A stretch of DNA of 64,000 nt. It comes from Ensifer adhaerens (lineage in GTDB: Bacteria; Pseudomonadota; Alphaproteobacteria; Rhizobiales; Rhizobiaceae). The notes under the pieces were generated by a model. It saw nothing but the letters and a program-made list of their open reading frames with translations. It made no database searches and was not told the origin of the DNA. Made by a program: the position numbers and the translations under genes. How positions within the stretch are numbered: the stretch's first letter is position 1; every line of letters starts with the position of its first letter. Of this stretch, positions 14,835 to 22,998 are shown piece by piece. Location: positions 1,860,001-1,924,000 of the forward strand of contig NZ_CP015880.1 of assembly GCF_000697965.2 (NCBI RefSeq), given 5' to 3'.

Positions 14835-15922
14835 GCCCCGACATCAATCCCTTCGATCCCGGCGCGCCGCTCGAGCCCCTGCCCGGCCATTCCTCCCGCG
14901 GCCGTCTTGAGCGGGTTTTGCGCCGCGGCGAGTTCGCCGTCACCGCCGAACTCAACCCGCCTGACAGCGCAAACCCGCAGGATGTCTACGAGCGCGCCGC
15001 GATCTTCGACGGCTGGGTCGACGGCATCAACGCGGTCGATGCCTCCGGCGCCAACTGCCACATGTCCTCGGTCGGCATCTGCGCGCTTTTGACCCGCATG
15101 GGCTACGCCCCGATTATGCAGATCGCCTGCCGCGACAAGAACCGCATCGCCATCCAGGGCGACGTGCTCGGCGCCTCTGCCATGGGCGTTCAGAACATCA
15201 TGTGCCTGACCGGCGACGGCGTGCAGGCCGGCGACCAGCCAGGCGCCAAGCCCGTCTTCGACCTCGACTGCATGTCGCTGCTCGAAACCGTCCGCATCAT
15301 GCGCGACAACTCGAAGTTCCTCTCGGGCCGCAAGCTGACGACACCACCGCAGGTATTCCTCGGCGCTGCGATCAACCCCTTTGCGCCGCCCTATGATTTC
15401 CGCCCCTATCGTCTCGCCAAGAAGATCGAGGCCGGCGCCCAGTTCGTGCAGAGCCAGTACTGCTTCGACGTGCCGATGTTCCGCGAATACATGAAGAAGG
15501 TGCGCGACCTCGGTCTGCACGAGAAGTGCTATATCCTTGTCGGCGTCGGGCCGATGGCATCGGCCAAGACCGCCCGCTGGATCCGCTCCAACGTGCCGGG
15601 CATCCATATTCCGGACAGCGTGATTACCCGCCTTGAGGGCGCGCAGGACCAGAAGAAGGAAGGCAAGCAGCTCTGCATCGACATCATCAACGAGGTGAAG
15701 GAGATCGAAGGCGTCTCCGGCATTCACGTCATGGCCTACCGCCAGGAAGAATATGTCGCAGAAATCGTGCATGAATCGGGCGTCCTGAAGGGCCGCCGCC
15801 CCTGGAAGCACGAGACGCTGCCGGAGGATGCGATGGTTGCCGAGCGCCTGGAGCACATTCGCGAGGGCAAGGAAGAGAACCAGCAACAGATGGCCGAAGC
15901 CGCGGCCCATCACCCGCACTGA
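14831..15922 (+). CDS. Methylenetetrahydrofolate reductase (MetF family)
   Basis: The 363-residue protein is a full-length MTHFR TIM barrel. Visible parts are FAVTAELNPPDSANPQDVYE (substrate loop with the catalytic-region Glu), the QIACRDKNRIAIQGDVLGA stretch that binds FAD, and QSQYCFDVPMFREYM and GVGPMASAKTARWI in the second half. It interconverts methylene- and methyl-H4folate. It is longer than E. coli MetF (about 296) through extra C-terminal residues ending in a His-rich tail. With the Cys-rich partner, the methyl-H4folate:corrinoid methyltransferase and no biosynthetic met genes nearby, oxidation of methyl groups is the more likely direction, but this is inference. Confidence 0.9.
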   Translation: MSPDINPFDPGAPLEPLPGHSSRGRLERVLRRGEFAVTAELNPPDSANPQDVYERAAIFDGWVDGINAVDASGANCHMSSVGICALLTRMGYAPIMQIACRDKNRIAIQGDVLGASAMGVQNIMCLTGDGVQAGDQPGAKPVFDLDCMSLLETVRIMRDNSKFLSGRKLTTPPQVFLGAAINPFAPPYDFRPYRLAKKIEAGAQFVQSQYCFDVPMFREYMKKVRDLGLHEKCYILVGVGPMASAKTARWIRSNVPGIHIPDSVITRLEGAQDQKKEGKQLCIDIINEVKEIEGVSGIHVMAYRQEEYVAEIVHESGVLKGRRPWKHETLPEDAMVAERLEHIREGKEENQQQMAEAAAHHPH

Positions 15923-16011
15923 CCGCAGACAAAACTGGCGCCGGCCACAAGGCGCCTATCATCGACTTCACGGGCGTGATTACATAGACGCCAAATGACA
16001 AAGGACCCTGC

Positions 16012-16977
16012 ATGACCCGGACCATCGTCGCTTCCGCCACCCGCGAGATCATCATCGGCTTCGACCAGCCGTTCTGCGTCATCGGCGAACGCATCAACCC
16101 GACCGGCCGCAAGAAGCTGGCCGCCGAAATGATCGAGGGCAACTTCGACACCGTCATCAAGGATGCGCTGGAACAGGTCGCCGCCGGGGCGACGATGCTC
16201 GACGTCAACGCCGGCGTGACCGCCGTCAATCCGAACGAGACCGAGCCGCCGCTCTTGGTCAAGACACTCGAAATCGTCCAGGGCCTCGTCGACGTGCCGC
16301 TGTCGATCGACAGTTCGGTGACGGCCGCGATCGAGGCGGCACTGCGCGTCGCCAAGGGCCGCCCGCTGGTCAACTCCGTGACCGGCGAAGAGGAAAAGCT
16401 CGAAGCGATCCTGCCGCTCTGCAAGAAGTATGACGTTCCGGTCGTTGCCATCTCCAACGACGAAACCGGCATTTCCGAAGATCCGGATGTGCGTTTTGCC
16501 GTCGCCAAGAAGATCGTCGAGCGCGCCGCCGACTTCGGCATCAAGCCGCACGACATCGTCGTCGACCCGCTGGTCATGCCGATCGGCGCCATGGGCACCG
16601 CCGGCCAGCAGGTCTTCGCACTTCTGCGGCGTCTGCGCGAAGAGTTGAAGGTCAACACCACCTGCGGCCTGTCCAACATCTCCTTCGGCCTGCCGCACCG
16701 CCACGGCATCAATGCCGGCTTCATTCCGATGGTCATCGGCGCCGGCATGACGTCGGCAATCATGAACCCCTGCCGCCCGCAGGAAATGGAAGCCGTGCGT
16801 GCGGCAAACGTGCTGAACGGCACCGACCCGAACTGCACCCACTGGATCAAGACCTACCGCGACCACAAGCCGGCCGAAGGTGGCCATGTGGTTGCGGCAG
16901 CACCAGTGGCAGCCGCCGGTGGCGGACGTCGCGGTGGCCGCGCGGCCCGCACGGGTGGTGCGGCTGCCAGCGAGTAG
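16012..16977 (+). CDS. Methyltetrahydrofolate:corrinoid methyltransferase (DHPS-like)
   Basis: This 321-residue TIM barrel of the pterin-binding family has ERINPTGRKKLA near residue 25, LDVNAG at about 64-69, SIDSSVTAAIEAAL, NSVTGEEEK and DPLVMPIGAMG, which line the pterin pocket. Such enzymes (AcsE-, MtvA- or MtgA-like) move a methyl group between a corrinoid protein and tetrahydrofolate. The last 27 residues form an Ala/Arg/Gly-rich disordered tail (AAGGGRRGGRAARTGG) similar to the N-terminal extension of the MttB homologue. It follows the MTHFR gene by 89 bp in the same orientation. Confidence 0.9.
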   Translation: MTRTIVASATREIIIGFDQPFCVIGERINPTGRKKLAAEMIEGNFDTVIKDALEQVAAGATMLDVNAGVTAVNPNETEPPLLVKTLEIVQGLVDVPLSIDSSVTAAIEAALRVAKGRPLVNSVTGEEEKLEAILPLCKKYDVPVVAISNDETGISEDPDVRFAVAKKIVERAADFGIKPHDIVVDPLVMPIGAMGTAGQQVFALLRRLREELKVNTTCGLSNISFGLPHRHGINAGFIPMVIGAGMTSAIMNPCRPQEMEAVRAANVLNGTDPNCTHWIKTYRDHKPAEGGHVVAAAPVAAAGGGRRGGRAARTGGAAASE

Positions 16978-17016
16978 TTCCTGGATCGGCGCTGATGCGC
17001 TCGAGGGAGAAGGACG

Positions 17017-17319
17017 ATGAGAAGCCAGTTGCGCCTCCTTGCCGTCGTTCTCCCTCTGGTCGTTATCGCCAGGTACACACTGTTTGACGATGCGGCCGAG
17101 TTTCAGCGGTTCTACGCCGCGCTCCGCACCTATGGTGCGCCCGTGATCATCGTGACGGCTGCCGTACTTGGAACAATAATGATCGCCACCGTCACCAGGA
17201 AGGTCTATCTCGGTCCGCAGGAGCAGGTGATCAAGGCTTGCCTCTGGGGCAGCTCGGCCGTGCTGGCCGCGACTCTTGCCTATACATTCGCAGTCGTAAA
17301 ACTTGCCGGGGCGCCGTAG
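17017..17319 (+). CDS. Hypothetical membrane protein
   Basis: A 100-residue protein with three predicted membrane helices (about 6-22, 40-58, 75-95) and a short charged loop (RKVYLGPQEQVIK). Starts 39 bp after the methyltransferase gene and may be part of its transcript. No recognised family. Confidence 0.6.
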   Translation: MRSQLRLLAVVLPLVVIARYTLFDDAAEFQRFYAALRTYGAPVIIVTAAVLGTIMIATVTRKVYLGPQEQVIKACLWGSSAVLAATLAYTFAVVKLAGAP

Positions 17320-17366
17320 CAACGCACGTCGGTTCATCCATCCGCCAACGCAAAGTGGAGATCACC

Positions 17367-17699
17367 ATGACACGCAGCCTACGCCTGGATGCCGCCACCC
17401 TCTGGTTCGAGGCCCCCTTCGTCATCGCCGTCCGACTGCAGGAGATGCAGATGGCGGCGCTCACCGGCAAGACCCAGGACGTGACCGAGCTTCATCGCAT
17501 GGTCTCCGAGAAGATCGCCGCCACGGCCGAAAGCGTCATGGCCGTGAACATGGCCATCTGGAAGGCCGCCTTCGACAACACCTTGCGCCTGATGACCGGC
17601 GGCACGGCGTCTGGCCACGGAACGGCGATTGCGTCCGCAGCCCTCAGGCCCTATGGCAAGCGCGTGCGCAGCAACGCCCGGCGGCTGTCGCGCAAGTAA
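17367..17699 (+). CDS. Hypothetical helical protein, phasin-like
   Basis: A 110-residue protein with long amphipathic helices (VIAVRLQEMQMAALTGKTQD, ELHRMVSEKIAATAESVMAV) and a basic C-terminus (KRVRSNARRLSRK). The heptad-like pattern and Met/Ala-rich helices recall phasins that coat polyhydroxyalkanoate granules, but no signature motif is present and I cannot assign it. The ATG at 17367 follows GTGGAG. Lies between the methyltransferase block and the RamA-like gene. Confidence 0.55.
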   Translation: MTRSLRLDAATLWFEAPFVIAVRLQEMQMAALTGKTQDVTELHRMVSEKIAATAESVMAVNMAIWKAAFDNTLRLMTGGTASGHGTAIASAALRPYGKRVRSNARRLSRK

Positions 17700-17856
17700 G
17701 CCTGACGCGCCGCCGTGCCCCACACCTAACTGTTTGAAACAGAAGCTTCCATGTCGGGATTGGACAACTATCGGGCGCCGTTCCGGTGCAGTCTGAAACC
17801 GTTTACCCGTGCTTCGCTTGACCCATTGAAGCGGACCTGACGAAAGACCACAGAGC

Positions 17857-19929
17857 ATGCGCATTGAAGGTACCTCCGAGATCGAGACCAACATGACCGA
17901 AGCCGCGCAAAAGGACCCTCTCGTGCTGTTCATGCCTTCGGGCAAGCGCGGCCGCTTCCCGGTCGGCACGCCGGTTCTCGATGCGGCGCGCAAGCTCGGC
18001 GTCTATGTCGAAAGCGTGTGCGGCGGGCGCGCCACCTGCGGACGCTGTCAGATCGTGGTGCAAGAAGGCAACTTCGCCAAGCACAAGATCGTCTCGTCCA
18101 ACGACCACATTTCTGAAAAGGGCGCCAAGGAAGATCGCTACGAGAAGATCCGCGGCCTGCCCGACGGCCGCCGCCTCTCCTGTTCCGCCCAGATCCTCGG
18201 CGATCTCGTCATCGACGTGCCGCAGGATACCGTCATCAACGCCCAGGTCGTGCGCAAGGCCGCAACCGACCGGGTGATCGAGCGCAATGCCGCCGTTCAG
18301 CTCTGCTATGTCGAGGTGGACGAGCCCGACATGCACAAGCCGCTCGGCGATCTCGACCGGCTGAAGGTGATGCTGGAGAAGGACTGGGGCTGGAAGGATC
18401 TGCTGATTGCGCCGCACCTGATCCCGCAGGTGCAAGGCATCCTGCGCAAGGGCAACTGGGCCGTCACCGCCGCCATCCACCGCGACATGGATAGTTCGCG
18501 CCCCTTCATCGTCGGCCTGTGGCCGGGCCTCAAGAACGAGGCCTACGGCGTTGCCTGCGACATCGGCTCGACGACGATCGCCATGCATCTCGTGTCGCTG
18601 CTCTCGGGTCGTATCGCCGCCTCGTCCGGCGCCTCCAACCCGCAGATCCGCTTCGGCGAAGACCTGATGAGCCGCGTCTCCTATGTGATGATGAATCCTG
18701 ATGGCCGCGAGGCGATGACCAAGGCCGTGCGCGAGGCGGTCAATGGTCTCATCGGCAAGGTCTGCGCCGAGGGTGAAGTCGACCGCCACGACATTCTCGA
18801 CATGGTCTTCGTCGCGAACCCGATCATGCACCACCTCTTCCTCGGCATCGACCCGACGGAACTCGGCCAGGCGCCGTTCGCGCTCGCCGTGTCAGGCGCG
18901 CTGCAATATTGGGCGCATGAGATCGATATCGACGTCAATCGCGGCGCGCGCCTCTACATGCTGCCCTGCATCGCCGGCCATGTGGGCGCCGATGCGGCGG
19001 GCGCAACCCTCGCCGAAGGGCCCTATCGCCAGGACAAGATGATGCTGCTCGTCGATGTCGGCACCAATGCCGAAATCGTGCTCGGCAACAAGGACCGCGT
19101 CGTCGCCGCTTCCTCGCCCACGGGCCCGGCCTTCGAAGGTGCGGAAATTTCGTCGGGCCAGCGCGCCGCCCCCGGCGCGATCGAGCGCGTGCGCATCGAT
19201 CCCGTAACGCTGGAGCCGCGCTTCCGCGTCATCGGCGTCGAAAAGTGGTCTGACGAGGAAGGCTTTGCCGAGGCGGCCGCATCAGTCGGCGTCACCGGCA
19301 TCTGCGGCTCGGCGATCATCGAGATCGTCGCCGAGATGTATCTTTCCGGCATCATCTCCGAGGACGGTGTCGTCGATGGTGCCATGGCGGCAAAAAGCCC
19401 GCGCATCATCCCGAACGGCCGCACCTTCTCCTACCTCCTGCACGAGGGTGAGCAGCGCATCACCGTGACGCAGAACGACATCCGCGCCATCCAGCTCGCC
19501 AAGGCAGCGCTCTATGCCGGCATCAAGCTGCTCATGGAAAAGCAGGGCGTCGACCACGTCGACACCATCCGCTTTGCCGGCGCCTTCGGCTCCTTCATCG
19601 ATCCCAAGTATGCGATGGTGCTGGGCCTCATCCCGGACTGCGATCTCGACGACGTAAAGGCCGTCGGCAACGCCGCCGGTACCGGCGCGCTGATGGCGCT
19701 CTTGAACCGCGGCCACCGCCGCGAGATCGAGCAAACTGTCAGCAAAATCGAGAAGATAGAGACGGCGCTTGAATCAAAATTTCAGGAGCATTTCGTCAAC
19801 GCCATGGCGATGCCGAACAAGGTCGACAGCTTCCCGAAGCTTTCGACCGTGGTCACCTTGCCGGAGCGCAAGGTGAGTAGCGATGACGGTGAAGGCGGCG
19901 GACGGCGGAGGAGGAGGAGCCGGGAGTAG
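17857..19929 (+). CDS. RamA-like corrinoid-reactivating ferredoxin/ASKHA protein
   Basis: This 690-residue protein has an N-terminal plant-type 2Fe-2S domain with ligands Cys55, Cys61, Cys64 and Cys109 (CGGRATCGRC...SC). A linker domain follows, then an ASKHA-type ATPase domain starting near residue 231 (ACDIGSTTIAMHL) with DVGTNAEIVLGN and FAGAFGSFIDPKYAMVLGL further on. Proteins of this type (RamA, RACo) use ATP and low-potential electrons to return inactive Co(II) corrinoid protein to Co(I). Its gene lies after the methyl-transfer block and would serve that corrinoid protein. The last 15 residues are GGGRRRRRSRE-like. An ATG 12 codons downstream (17893) is an equally plausible start. Confidence 0.92.
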   Translation: MRIEGTSEIETNMTEAAQKDPLVLFMPSGKRGRFPVGTPVLDAARKLGVYVESVCGGRATCGRCQIVVQEGNFAKHKIVSSNDHISEKGAKEDRYEKIRGLPDGRRLSCSAQILGDLVIDVPQDTVINAQVVRKAATDRVIERNAAVQLCYVEVDEPDMHKPLGDLDRLKVMLEKDWGWKDLLIAPHLIPQVQGILRKGNWAVTAAIHRDMDSSRPFIVGLWPGLKNEAYGVACDIGSTTIAMHLVSLLSGRIAASSGASNPQIRFGEDLMSRVSYVMMNPDGREAMTKAVREAVNGLIGKVCAEGEVDRHDILDMVFVANPIMHHLFLGIDPTELGQAPFALAVSGALQYWAHEIDIDVNRGARLYMLPCIAGHVGADAAGATLAEGPYRQDKMMLLVDVGTNAEIVLGNKDRVVAASSPTGPAFEGAEISSGQRAAPGAIERVRIDPVTLEPRFRVIGVEKWSDEEGFAEAAASVGVTGICGSAIIEIVAEMYLSGIISEDGVVDGAMAAKSPRIIPNGRTFSYLLHEGEQRITVTQNDIRAIQLAKAALYAGIKLLMEKQGVDHVDTIRFAGAFGSFIDPKYAMVLGLIPDCDLDDVKAVGNAAGTGALMALLNRGHRREIEQTVSKIEKIETALESKFQEHFVNAMAMPNKVDSFPKLSTVVTLPERKVSSDDGEGGGRRRRRSRE

Positions 19930-20064
19930 TCCGGTAACCATTCCGAGCTCTCACAAGTCTCTGCCGTGTCGAAATACGACAACCGCCGTATGTCTTCGTT
20001 CTCACAGCAGGTCTACGCCGAGGTTGGCGCGCTTTTGCGCGTGCTTTGCACCAAGGAGAGACCA

Positions 20065-20268
20065 ATGAAAATCATCATCGCAGTCGCGGCATCGCTTGCA
20101 TTTGCCGGCTCCGCCTTCGCAGTGAGTTCGCTGGGGGCCGCTGAAAATCAGCCGGCTGCCAAAGCCATTGAAGCAATCGAGTTGGCGGGCGGTAGCGGGA
20201 AACCCAACACGACGCCAGGCACGGGCAGGTCCAACCTCACGCGCGGCAAAACCTCGTACTTTGGTTGA
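20065..20268 (+). CDS. Small secreted protein
   Basis: A 67-residue protein from the ATG at 20065, behind a strong AAGGAGAG site. It has a standard signal peptide (KIIIAVAASLAFAGSAFA). The mature 45 residues are Gly/Ser/Thr/Asn-rich with a basic end (NLTRGKTSYFG). No family recognised, probably periplasmic. Confidence 0.65.
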   Translation: MKIIIAVAASLAFAGSAFAVSSLGAAENQPAAKAIEAIELAGGSGKPNTTPGTGRSNLTRGKTSYFG

Positions 20269-20277
20269 CGCAAACGA

Positions 20278-20297
20278 AGGGCGGCACCAGCCGCCCT
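20278..20297 (+). terminator. Hairpin after the small secreted protein gene
   Basis: AGGGCGGC and GCCGCCCT pair perfectly with a 4-base loop, 10 bases after the stop codon. No U-run follows, so it is either a weak terminator or an RNA 3' end stabiliser. Confidence 0.45.
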
Positions 20298-20467
20298 CTC
20301 GCCATGAACGTGGCGGCCGACCGCACAGGCGAAAGTCCTCGTTTGGTCGCGCATCGGGCTATTATGCTGTTTGGTGAATGTGGACACCGGAGATTTCAGC
20401 TTGCCTTAATTCCGGCGGCGGGCGACGGTCTGATGAAACCTATTCCTTAAACTGGCATCCAGAACCC

Positions 20468-20785
20468 ATGAACGACAAAATTCTCGATACCCTGACCGGC
20501 ATGTACTTCACCGTCGACGATCCCGATGGCACCTATGGCACCGGTCAGATCATCCGGCTTGCCGCCGAGGGGATCTACTTCATTCGCTACGACGGCAACG
20601 AGGTGGAATTGCCGATGGAGCTCGTTTCGATCGGCGAAATGCTGCAGACCACCGAAGAAGACTACAAGCTCTGGCGGTTCTTCGACACGACCGAGGAACG
20701 GGACAAGTGGATCGAGTGGCTGGACGCCCCCTCGAAGCCGCGCGTCGTCTCGCTGGTGCGGCCGACGCCTGCTCCGACGAAATAG
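20468..20785 (+). CDS. Hypothetical protein
   Basis: A 105-residue acidic soluble protein. The sequence has a beta-rich middle (TGQIIRLAAEGIYFIRYDG, EVELPMELVSIGEML) and a helical stretch with aromatic residues (YKLWRFFDTTEERDKWIEWL). Probably a small standalone domain. Conserved-looking but unknown function. The ATG chosen removes 30 upstream codons that lack protein character. Confidence 0.6.
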   Translation: MNDKILDTLTGMYFTVDDPDGTYGTGQIIRLAAEGIYFIRYDGNEVELPMELVSIGEMLQTTEEDYKLWRFFDTTEERDKWIEWLDAPSKPRVVSLVRPTPAPTK

Positions 20786-20859
20786 GGCATCGTTGGAAGG
20801 TGACCGGGGCGGCTTTGCCGCGCCGGATTGGGCTTGGCGCGGTGGCTGCCGCGCCTCCC

Positions 20860-21483
20860 TCAAGGCTGGATCGAGGAAGGCTTTTCCTTAAGCCGTTCCA
20901 TGAACCGACCATAGTCCGGCCGGAACAGGGCATAGGCGGTGGCTGCGGCATCGAACCAGTTTCTGGTCCCGACTTCAGCGGCCACCGGAAGCCTCCTTCT
21001 CCTGACGATGGGGGCGGCCTTCAGGCGGCTCGCGAACCCTTCCCGCTCCAGCGCCGCCCCGAGCGCCTGTAGCACCGCAAGAACCGGATATCCGATTTCC
21101 AGCTCGAGGCACCGGATCGCCAGGAATGTCATCTGCCGGTGCGGCTCCAGAGTTGTCAGGAGGGCGACGCCCTTTTTCGTCAGCCGCAGGCCGGTCTTCC
21201 TGCCGTCGTCGGGGCCGCGCCGGGCAAGGAGCCCGCCCTTCAGCATCAGGCTGACCGTCTGGCTGATCGCGCCCTGGGTGAGACTGCTGTTGCTGGTGAT
21301 CTCGGTGACGGTCTCGGCGCCGGCGGCAAGCGCGCGCAACAGGGGCGTATAGCGCGGCCTGTAGTCGATCTTCAGGGTTTCAGATCGCTCGGCGGCACCC
21401 CGATCGACGCGTTCGCCGACATATCGCAGGAGTTCGCCGAGGTGCCCCTTTGTGTTATGCTTTAAGGGAGGGAGTAGATCCAT
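20860..21483 (-). CDS. MarR-like winged-helix regulator
   Basis: A 207-residue protein from the ATG at 21483. A MarR-type winged helix lies at about residues 45-110: VTEITSNSSLTQGAISQTVSLMLKGGLL is the recognition helix region, followed by the RRGPDDGRKTGLRLTKKG wing. A C-terminal helical region follows. Its start codon overlaps that of the acyl carrier protein gene on the other strand within one CCATGG, so the two promoters lie inside each other's coding or leader sequence and the regulator probably controls both. A GTG three codons upstream is possible. Confidence 0.8.
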   Translation of the reverse strand: MDLLPPLKHNTKGHLGELLRYVGERVDRGAAERSETLKIDYRPRYTPLLRALAAGAETVTEITSNSSLTQGAISQTVSLMLKGGLLARRGPDDGRKTGLRLTKKGVALLTTLEPHRQMTFLAIRCLELEIGYPVLAVLQALGAALEREGFASRLKAAPIVRRRRLPVAAEVGTRNWFDAAATAYALFRPDYGRFMERLKEKPSSIQP

Positions 21484-21736
21484 GGCACCCACACGATCCG
21501 ATGTTTCCGAACGCGTAAAGGCGATCCTCGTCGAGCTGCTCGGCGTGAAGGCTTCCGAAGTGAAAGACGATGCCGAGATCGAAGAGGATCTGGGCGCCGA
21601 CTCGCTCGAAGTGTCTCAATTGGCGATGTTGGTGGAGGAAGAGTTCGAGATCTATCTGACCGACGACTCTGTCGAAAAGCTCGTCACGGTCGGCGACCTG
21701 ATCGACTTTGTGCTCGCGTCGAAAACGCTGAAGTGA
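21482..21736 (+). CDS. Acyl carrier protein
   Basis: An 84-residue ACP with the phosphopantetheine attachment site GADSLEVSQLAMLVEEEF (Ser41) and the usual four-helix acidic composition. A GGGAGG site lies 10 bases before the ATG. It is unlike housekeeping AcpP in its helix II-III loop (IYLTDDSVEKLVTVGDLIDF) and stands alone without fab genes, so it is a specialised ACP, perhaps for a dedicated acylation. The overlapping divergent MarR-like gene is its likely regulator. Confidence 0.9.
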   Translation: MAPTRSDVSERVKAILVELLGVKASEVKDDAEIEEDLGADSLEVSQLAMLVEEEFEIYLTDDSVEKLVTVGDLIDFVLASKTLK

Positions 21737-22019
21737 TCATCCGGCAATAAAAAAGGCCGGGGCGAAACCGCACCGACCTTCCTCATCATCGCTCTTACAC
21801 CAGTGCCAGTACATCCGTGGTCAAAAGTCTAAAGCGACGCGACAGTTGCGAGCGGCGAACACATTCAGCGCTCATAAGCAAATGTCGACAGATGGGCTTA
21901 TACGAAGCGATTGTGTTCGAAAGATGTCCACACGCGCTGCGCGTCGCTATTAAATAAACAGCCCTGCCAACCGCCTCGCAAGCGCGCGAGGAAGCGCGGG
22001 GCATTCCAAACACAGAAAA
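21737..22019. other. Intergenic region with possible ACP terminator
   Basis: AAGGCCGG (21753-21760) can pair with CCGACCTT (21773-21780) with one G-T mismatch, just after an A-run, and may end the acp transcript. The rest, to 22019, has no coding frame I trust. Confidence 0.4.
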
Positions 22020-22047
22020 CACCGCGCGTTCGACGGAACGCGCGGTG
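22020..22047 (-). terminator. Terminator of the amino-acid ABC transporter operon
   Basis: CACCGCGCGTTC pairs perfectly with GAACGCGCGGTG around a 4-base loop. Read on the minus strand it is followed by TTTTCTGTG, a good U-tract, 30 bases after the substrate-binding protein stop. Confidence 0.8.
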
Positions 22048-22076
22048 CTTTGGTTGAGAGGGCGAACCGACCCGGA

Positions 22077-22934
22077 TTACTGCGGCGTCAGGTCGAAGCC
22101 GAACCACTTCTCCGACAGGCGCTTGATGGTACCATCGGCCTTGGCAGCGGCAATTGCGTCGTCGAACAGCGCCTTCAATTCGGGGTCGCTCTTGCGCAGG
22201 CCAACGGAGCTGCCGGCGCCGAGGAAGCCACCCTGGAAGCGGGGGCCGGTGATGACCATGTCGCTGTTGGCGGGCTTTTCGACGGTCGTCTTCAGGTAGC
22301 CCATGGACGCCATGACGAAATCGACGCGGCCGGCGACGAGATCGAGATCGTGCTGCTCGGTCGTCTTGTATTCGCGCACCTCGACGACGTCCTTCAGATA
22401 TTCGTCGATGAAGCGCGCCGCGATCGAGGCGGTCTGGACGCCGATGGTCTTGCCTTCGATCAGCGGCTTCAGCTCGTCGACCGCCTTGCGCGCGCCGGCC
22501 TCGTTTGAGGCAAGCGAGAAGAGCTCGCCCTTCATCGGCAGGGTTTCGAGATCACCGCCCTTCAGCGTCGCGAAGGCCTGGCCGGTGCTGCCGTAGGACA
22601 TCGAGAAGTCGATGACTTCCTTGCGCTTCTCGGTGGCCGACATGCCGGCCATGATCGCGTCGAACTTGCCGGCGTTGAGCGCTGGGATCATGCCATCGAA
22701 GGACTGCGCGATGACGGTGCATTCGACCTTCATGTGGTCGCAGAGGATCTTGCTGAGCTCGATCTCGTAGCCGTCGAGCGTGCCGTCCGCCTTGGTCAGG
22801 TTATAGGGCGGAAAGGCACCTTCGGTGGCGATCGTCACCTTCGTCCACTTCTTGTCTTCGGCCTGCGCCGGCATGGACATCAGCCCCGCGGCAACGGCAA
22901 GCGCCGATGCCATGATTGCGGTGGTCTTTTTCAT
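22077..22934 (-). CDS. ABC transporter substrate-binding protein, polar amino acid type
   Basis: The 285 residues start with a signal peptide (MKKTTAIMASALAVAAGLMS, cleaved after AQA) and then follow the family 3 solute-binding fold: VTIATEGAFPPYNLTKADGT at the start of the mature protein, GYEIELSKILC, GKFDAIMAGMSATEKRKEVIDFS and the closing domain ending in WFGFDLTPQ. This type captures basic or polar amino acids and opines for HisQMP-like transporters. It is the last gene of a four- or five-gene minus-strand operon with the ATPase, two permeases and an M20 amidohydrolase. The ligand may be the amino-acid conjugate that the hydrolase cleaves. Confidence 0.92.
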   Translation of the reverse strand: MKKTTAIMASALAVAAGLMSMPAQAEDKKWTKVTIATEGAFPPYNLTKADGTLDGYEIELSKILCDHMKVECTVIAQSFDGMIPALNAGKFDAIMAGMSATEKRKEVIDFSMSYGSTGQAFATLKGGDLETLPMKGELFSLASNEAGARKAVDELKPLIEGKTIGVQTASIAARFIDEYLKDVVEVREYKTTEQHDLDLVAGRVDFVMASMGYLKTTVEKPANSDMVITGPRFQGGFLGAGSSVGLRKSDPELKALFDDAIAAAKADGTIKRLSEKWFGFDLTPQ

Positions 22935-22998
22935 TGCAGCATTCCCCTTTTGTGGATGTTGATTGCTTTGTTTTTCGGCCCGCCGATCACGACAGGCT

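Noticed and set aside
14465..15919. Long minus-strand frame across the MTHFR gene
   Set aside because: No recognisable motif, while the plus strand carries MTHFR motifs and ATGA coupling.
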